From: Pseudomonas sp. JAI120
Lineage (GTDB): Bacteria > Pseudomonadota > Gammaproteobacteria > Pseudomonadales > Pseudomonadaceae
NCBI RefSeq assembly: GCF_014207255.1
Contig: NZ_JACHCZ010000007.1
Location: 1-64,000 of the forward strand
DNA length: 64,000 bases
Direction of reading: 5' to 3'
The notes beneath the pieces are model-generated. The model had not been told where the DNA came from and made no database searches. It saw only the letters and a list, made by a program, of their open reading frames with translations. Positions 61,409 to 64,000 of this stretch are shown here, in pieces (position 1 is the first letter of the stretch; every line of letters starts with the position of its first letter). Both the position numbers and the translations under genes were made by a program.

Positions 61409-62277
61409 TACAGCGCGGCGAACAACTTGCGGCGGTACACGGTCACCAGCGGGTGATCATTGCCCAGCAGTTCGAACACCTGCAGCAAGGTCTTGTGCGG
61501 CAGGCCTTCGCTGTAGCCGCGGTTGCGGATAAACAACTTGAGCAGGCCTTCCAGCGCGGCGTCGTACTGCTGGCGCGCCAGTTGCTGGATGGCCAGTTGA
61601 TAGGCGGCTTCGTCGTCCTGCGGGTTTTGTGCCAGGCGGCTTTTCAACTCGGCGGCGTCCGGCAGGTCGGCGGCCTGGCGCAGGAAGGTGATTTGCGCCT
61701 TGGCGCCGGCGAGGGCGGCTTTGTGGTCGTCGCTTTTCACTGCGTCGAGCACGGTTTGGGCTTCACCCAACTCACCGCGTTCGGCCAGGCAACGCGCGTA
61801 CAGAATCAACGCGGCGGCGTTGGTGTTGTCTTCACCCAGCAGCGCTACCAGCACGGCCTCGGCGTCGCTGATGCGGCCATCGGCAAACAGCGCCTTGGCC
61901 TGCTCCAGCGGGTCAGCCGCCGCCGGTGGTGGCATCTGCACATGCGGCTCCAGCATCGCCCGCACCGCCGACTCCGGCTGCGCCCCGGCAAATCCATCCA
62001 CCGGCTGGCCATCCTTGAACAGCACCACCGTCGGCAGGCTTTGAATGCCAAAGCGCGCGACGATGTCCTGCTCGGCCTCGCAATCGACCTTGGCCAGCAG
62101 CAGCTCGCCCTGATAACTCTGGGCAATCTGCGCCAGCATCGGCATCAACGCCTTGCACGGCGCGCACCACTCGGCCCAAAAATCCACGAGCACGGGTTTT
62201 TCGAAGGAGTTCTGGATCACGGCCTGGTCGAAGTTGGCGCTGGTGACGTCGAAGATGTACGGCGTGGGCTCACTCAT
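61405..62277 (-). CDS. cnoX: thioredoxin-TPR chaperone CnoX (YbbN)
   Basis: A 290-residue protein: thioredoxin domain (about 1-110), with active site Cys38-Ala-Pro-Cys41 in FWAEWCAPCKALMP and cis-Pro in IQSLPTVVLF, followed by TPR-like helices (about 125-290). CnoX holds client proteins during bleach or peroxide stress and passes them to DnaK or GroEL. E. coli CnoX lacks the first Cys of the pair, whereas here both are present, so thiol redox activity is likely. The frame is open upstream, but MSEPTPYIFDVTSANF at 62277 is the conserved start. Confidence 0.9.
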   Translation of the reverse strand: MSEPTPYIFDVTSANFDQAVIQNSFEKPVLVDFWAEWCAPCKALMPMLAQIAQSYQGELLLAKVDCEAEQDIVARFGIQSLPTVVLFKDGQPVDGFAGAQPESAVRAMLEPHVQMPPPAAADPLEQAKALFADGRISDAEAVLVALLGEDNTNAAALILYARCLAERGELGEAQTVLDAVKSDDHKAALAGAKAQITFLRQAADLPDAAELKSRLAQNPQDDEAAYQLAIQQLARQQYDAALEGLLKLFIRNRGYSEGLPHKTLLQVFELLGNDHPLVTVYRRKLFAALY

Positions 62278-62309
62278 GGGGCGTCTCGAATAAAGCGGGA
62301 ATGGGGCAA

Positions 62310-62972
62310 CTATAAGGGCTGGCGCCGCGAATGGTACAGGCTCACCTTGCGAAACTCCCAAGGCTCGGCCAAGTCCGGCAATGTCAGCGCATCGAGTATC
62401 TCCAGCCGCCGATAAGCCGGGTGCTGGAAGTCCCGCACGCGCGAGTCCGCCACCAGCGCTTCGCGGCCTCGGCTGAGGAAGTGGTCGAGCAACGGCAGGT
62501 TGGCCCGGTCGTAGAGCACATCGGCGACCAGGATCAGGTCGAAGCGGTCGGCTTCGGCGAAAAAGTCCGCTGAATAGCTCAGCGCCACGCCGTTGAGTTC
62601 GGCATTCGCCCGGCAGGACGCTAACGCCAGCGGGTCGAGGTCGCAGGCAACCACTTCCAACGCGCCGGCTTTAACCGCCGCAATTCCGGCCACACCGGAG
62701 CCGGCGCCGAAATCCAGCACGCGCTTGCCTTTCACCCATTGCGGGTTCGCCGCCAGATACCGCGCCAGCGCCAAACCACTGGCCCAGCAAAAACTCCAGT
62801 AGGGCGGTTCATGCAGGATGCGTCGGGTTTCCTCGGGACTGAAGGCGCGGTCCATGTTGTCCGCATCCAGCAGCCACAATGAAAGCTCGGTGCCCGGCAG
62901 CGGGCAGGGCACCAGTTGGGCGTCGCCGATCAGCGCGCTCAGGGCGCGCTGCAAGTCCAACGGTGGCGTCAT
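62310..62972 (-). CDS. class I SAM-dependent methyltransferase, METTL20/MTF16-like
   Basis: A 220-residue enzyme with motif I VLDFGAGSGVAGIAA, the acidic end of strand 2 VVACDLDPLAL, and the post-II motif DVLY in ILVADVLYD. DxxY at this place is typical of the seven-beta-strand lysine methyltransferases that include the ETF-beta enzyme. EPPYWSFCWASGLALARYL is also shared with that group. A protein substrate is likely but unproven. It overlaps the YbaY-like gene by four bases. Confidence 0.78.
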   Translation of the reverse strand: MTPPLDLQRALSALIGDAQLVPCPLPGTELSLWLLDADNMDRAFSPEETRRILHEPPYWSFCWASGLALARYLAANPQWVKGKRVLDFGAGSGVAGIAAVKAGALEVVACDLDPLALASCRANAELNGVALSYSADFFAEADRFDLILVADVLYDRANLPLLDHFLSRGREALVADSRVRDFQHPAYRRLEILDALTLPDLAEPWEFRKVSLYHSRRQPL

Positions 62973-63424
62973 GGTGCCTTGACGAGTTCCAGGGGGCCGG
63001 TGGTCTGGGTGATGGCCTGGGTGATGCGTACGGCGGGCAGGTGCAGGATCAACTGGCCGGATTGGCTGGCACGGCCACGCAATTCAACCCGCGCACCGGC
63101 TGGGAACGCCTCTGGGTTGTAGCGCAGGCGGAAGGCCAGGGGCTTGCCGTTGCCGGTCAGTACGCTGCTCGCCAGCAGTTGTTGCGGGCGCGAACGGTCA
63201 TCGATCACCAGCAGCGCCATCTCGACTTCGGCACCGGCCGGCACGTTGGTGAGGCTGCCGCTGATTTCGCGTTGATAGGCGGGCAGGGGGCCGAGGTCTT
63301 CAATGCCGGGGACTTTTTTCTCTTGTGCGGGCGTCGGTTGAGGTGCGGCCGGCTTGGGGGCTTCGCTGCTGCAGGCGACCAGGACACTGAACACGGTGAG
63401 CAAAACAAGTGGTCGTAACTGCAT
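62969..63424 (-). CDS. YbaY-family lipoprotein
   Basis: A 151-residue lipoprotein. The lipobox LVAC puts the lipidated Cys at 18, followed by a Pro-rich linker. A YbaY-type domain (about 50-148) has ISGSLTNVPAGAEVEMALLVID and the paired strand FRLRYNPEAFPAGARVELRGRA. The residue after Cys is Ser, so outer-membrane sorting is likely. The role is unknown. Its stop overlaps the methyltransferase start by four bases. Confidence 0.83.
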   Translation of the reverse strand: MQLRPLVLLTVFSVLVACSSEAPKPAAPQPTPAQEKKVPGIEDLGPLPAYQREISGSLTNVPAGAEVEMALLVIDDRSRPQQLLASSVLTGNGKPLAFRLRYNPEAFPAGARVELRGRASQSGQLILHLPAVRITQAITQTTGPLELVKAP

Positions 63425-63564
63425 GTACGGCTCCAGAAAAGGACAAAATCCGTGGCTTGAAATATAAGAAACATATAGGCCTGCCTATATACCGTAAAGG
63501 CTATGGCTTGTCTTGCCACAGGGATGCGCTACCATGGCCCTCCCTTTTTTTGTTGCCTGCCACC

Positions 63565-64000
63565 ATGCACTGTCCCTTCTGCGGTGCCAACGACACCAAG
63601 GTCATTGACTCGCGTCTGGTCGCCGAGGGCGATCAAGTGCGTCGCCGGCGCGAATGCCTGGCCTCTGGCTGCGGTGAACGTTTCACCACCTTCGAAACCG
63701 CCGAACTGGTATTGCCGCGTCTGATCAAGTCCGACGGCAGCCGCCAGCCTTTCGACGAAGAAAAACTGCGCGCCGGTATGCAGCGCGCCCTGGAAAAACG
63801 CCCGGTGAGTGTCGAGCGGCTGGAGGCGGCGCTGGCGCATATCAAGCACAAGCTGCGCGCCACCGGCGAGCGCGAGGTCAAGAGCCTGGTGGTTGGAGAG
63901 CTGGTGATGGGCGAGCTGCAAAAGCTCGACGAAGTCGCCTATATCCGTTTCGCTTCGGTGTATCGACGCTTCCAGGACCTCAACGAGTTCCGCGAAGAGA
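63565..64000 (+). CDS. nrdR: transcriptional repressor NrdR, 3' end cut by the window
   Basis: NrdR represses ribonucleotide reductase genes in response to ATP/dATP. The zinc ribbon is MHCPFCGAND to ECLASGCGERFTTFE, and the ATP-cone starts ELVLPRLIKSDGSRQPFDEEKL. 145 codons are visible and the last read DLNEFREE. About nine residues and the stop are missing. The second cysteine pair is C-x4-C (Cys31, Cys36) rather than the C-x2-C of E. coli NrdR. No clear promoter was placed in 63425-63564. Confidence 0.93.
   Translation, partial: MHCPFCGANDTKVIDSRLVAEGDQVRRRRECLASGCGERFTTFETAELVLPRLIKSDGSRQPFDEEKLRAGMQRALEKRPVSVERLEAALAHIKHKLRATGEREVKSLVVGELVMGELQKLDEVAYIRFASVYRRFQDLNEFREE

Overview
This window is chromosomal DNA from a pseudomonad, most likely the Pseudomonas fluorescens group. 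The gene order rrn-birA-coaX-tRNA cluster-secE-nusG-ribosomal operons-katA-ftnA-uvrA-MFS-ssb matches the P. aeruginosa PA4280 to PA4232 block as I remember it. The 57.0-64.0 kb end matches the PA4067 (oprG) to PA4057 (nrdR) block. An EF-Tu of the divergent type I associate with P. fluorescens and a REPIN with the GTGGGAGGGGGCTTGC core of fluorescens-group genomes point the same way. There is no prophage, IS element or CRISPR array.

Layout. 1-3.0 kb: the tail of a 5S rRNA, birA, coaX, a SPOR-domain protein and tRNAs Tyr, Gly, Thr and Trp. The tufB gene that P. aeruginosa carries between tRNA-Thr and tRNA-Trp is absent. 3.0-33.3 kb: one co-directional run of information-processing genes. It comprises secE-nusG, rplKAJL-rpoBC, the str operon (rpsL-rpsG-fusA-tuf), the S10 operon, the spc operon (with secY and rpmJ) and the alpha operon (ending in rpoA-rplQ). 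Terminators and sigma70-type promoters can be placed at most operon borders, and one terminator/promoter pair lies inside the spc operon between rpsN and rpsH. 33.5-40.7 kb: catalase katA, ferritin ftnA, uvrA (opposite strand), a YajR-like MFS transporter and ssb.

40.7-56.9 kb is a more variable region: an arylesterase/perhydrolase-like hydrolase, trans-aconitate methyltransferase, a cysteine hydrolase divergent from a GlxA-type AraC regulator, a DUF3182 ATP-grasp-like protein overlapping a serine hydrolase, the ybhP-clsB-ybhN lipid operon, an MscS-family channel, a full-length Lhr helicase and an RmlD-fold protein that appears to lack the family's Tyr/Lys pair. A REPIN closes this part.

57.0-64.0 kb: oprG/ompW with a well placed ANR-like box. 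Upstream of it lies a four-gene operon (zrgA-like His-rich protein, ABC ATPase, FtsX-type permease, DUF3299) with a Zur-like operator. Then come a small hypothetical gene, a CnoX-type thioredoxin with an intact CxxC, a class I methyltransferase, a YbaY-like lipoprotein and nrdR, which runs off the window end and has an unusual zinc-ribbon spacing.

The conserved half supplies the translation and transcription machinery. The second half mixes oxidative stress and iron storage, DNA repair, envelope lipid synthesis, osmotic protection and zinc limitation. The best leads are the Zur-box operon, the oprG promoter, the NrdR variant, the pseudoknot-capable leader before the tRNA cluster, and the coupled DUF3182/hydrolase pair.
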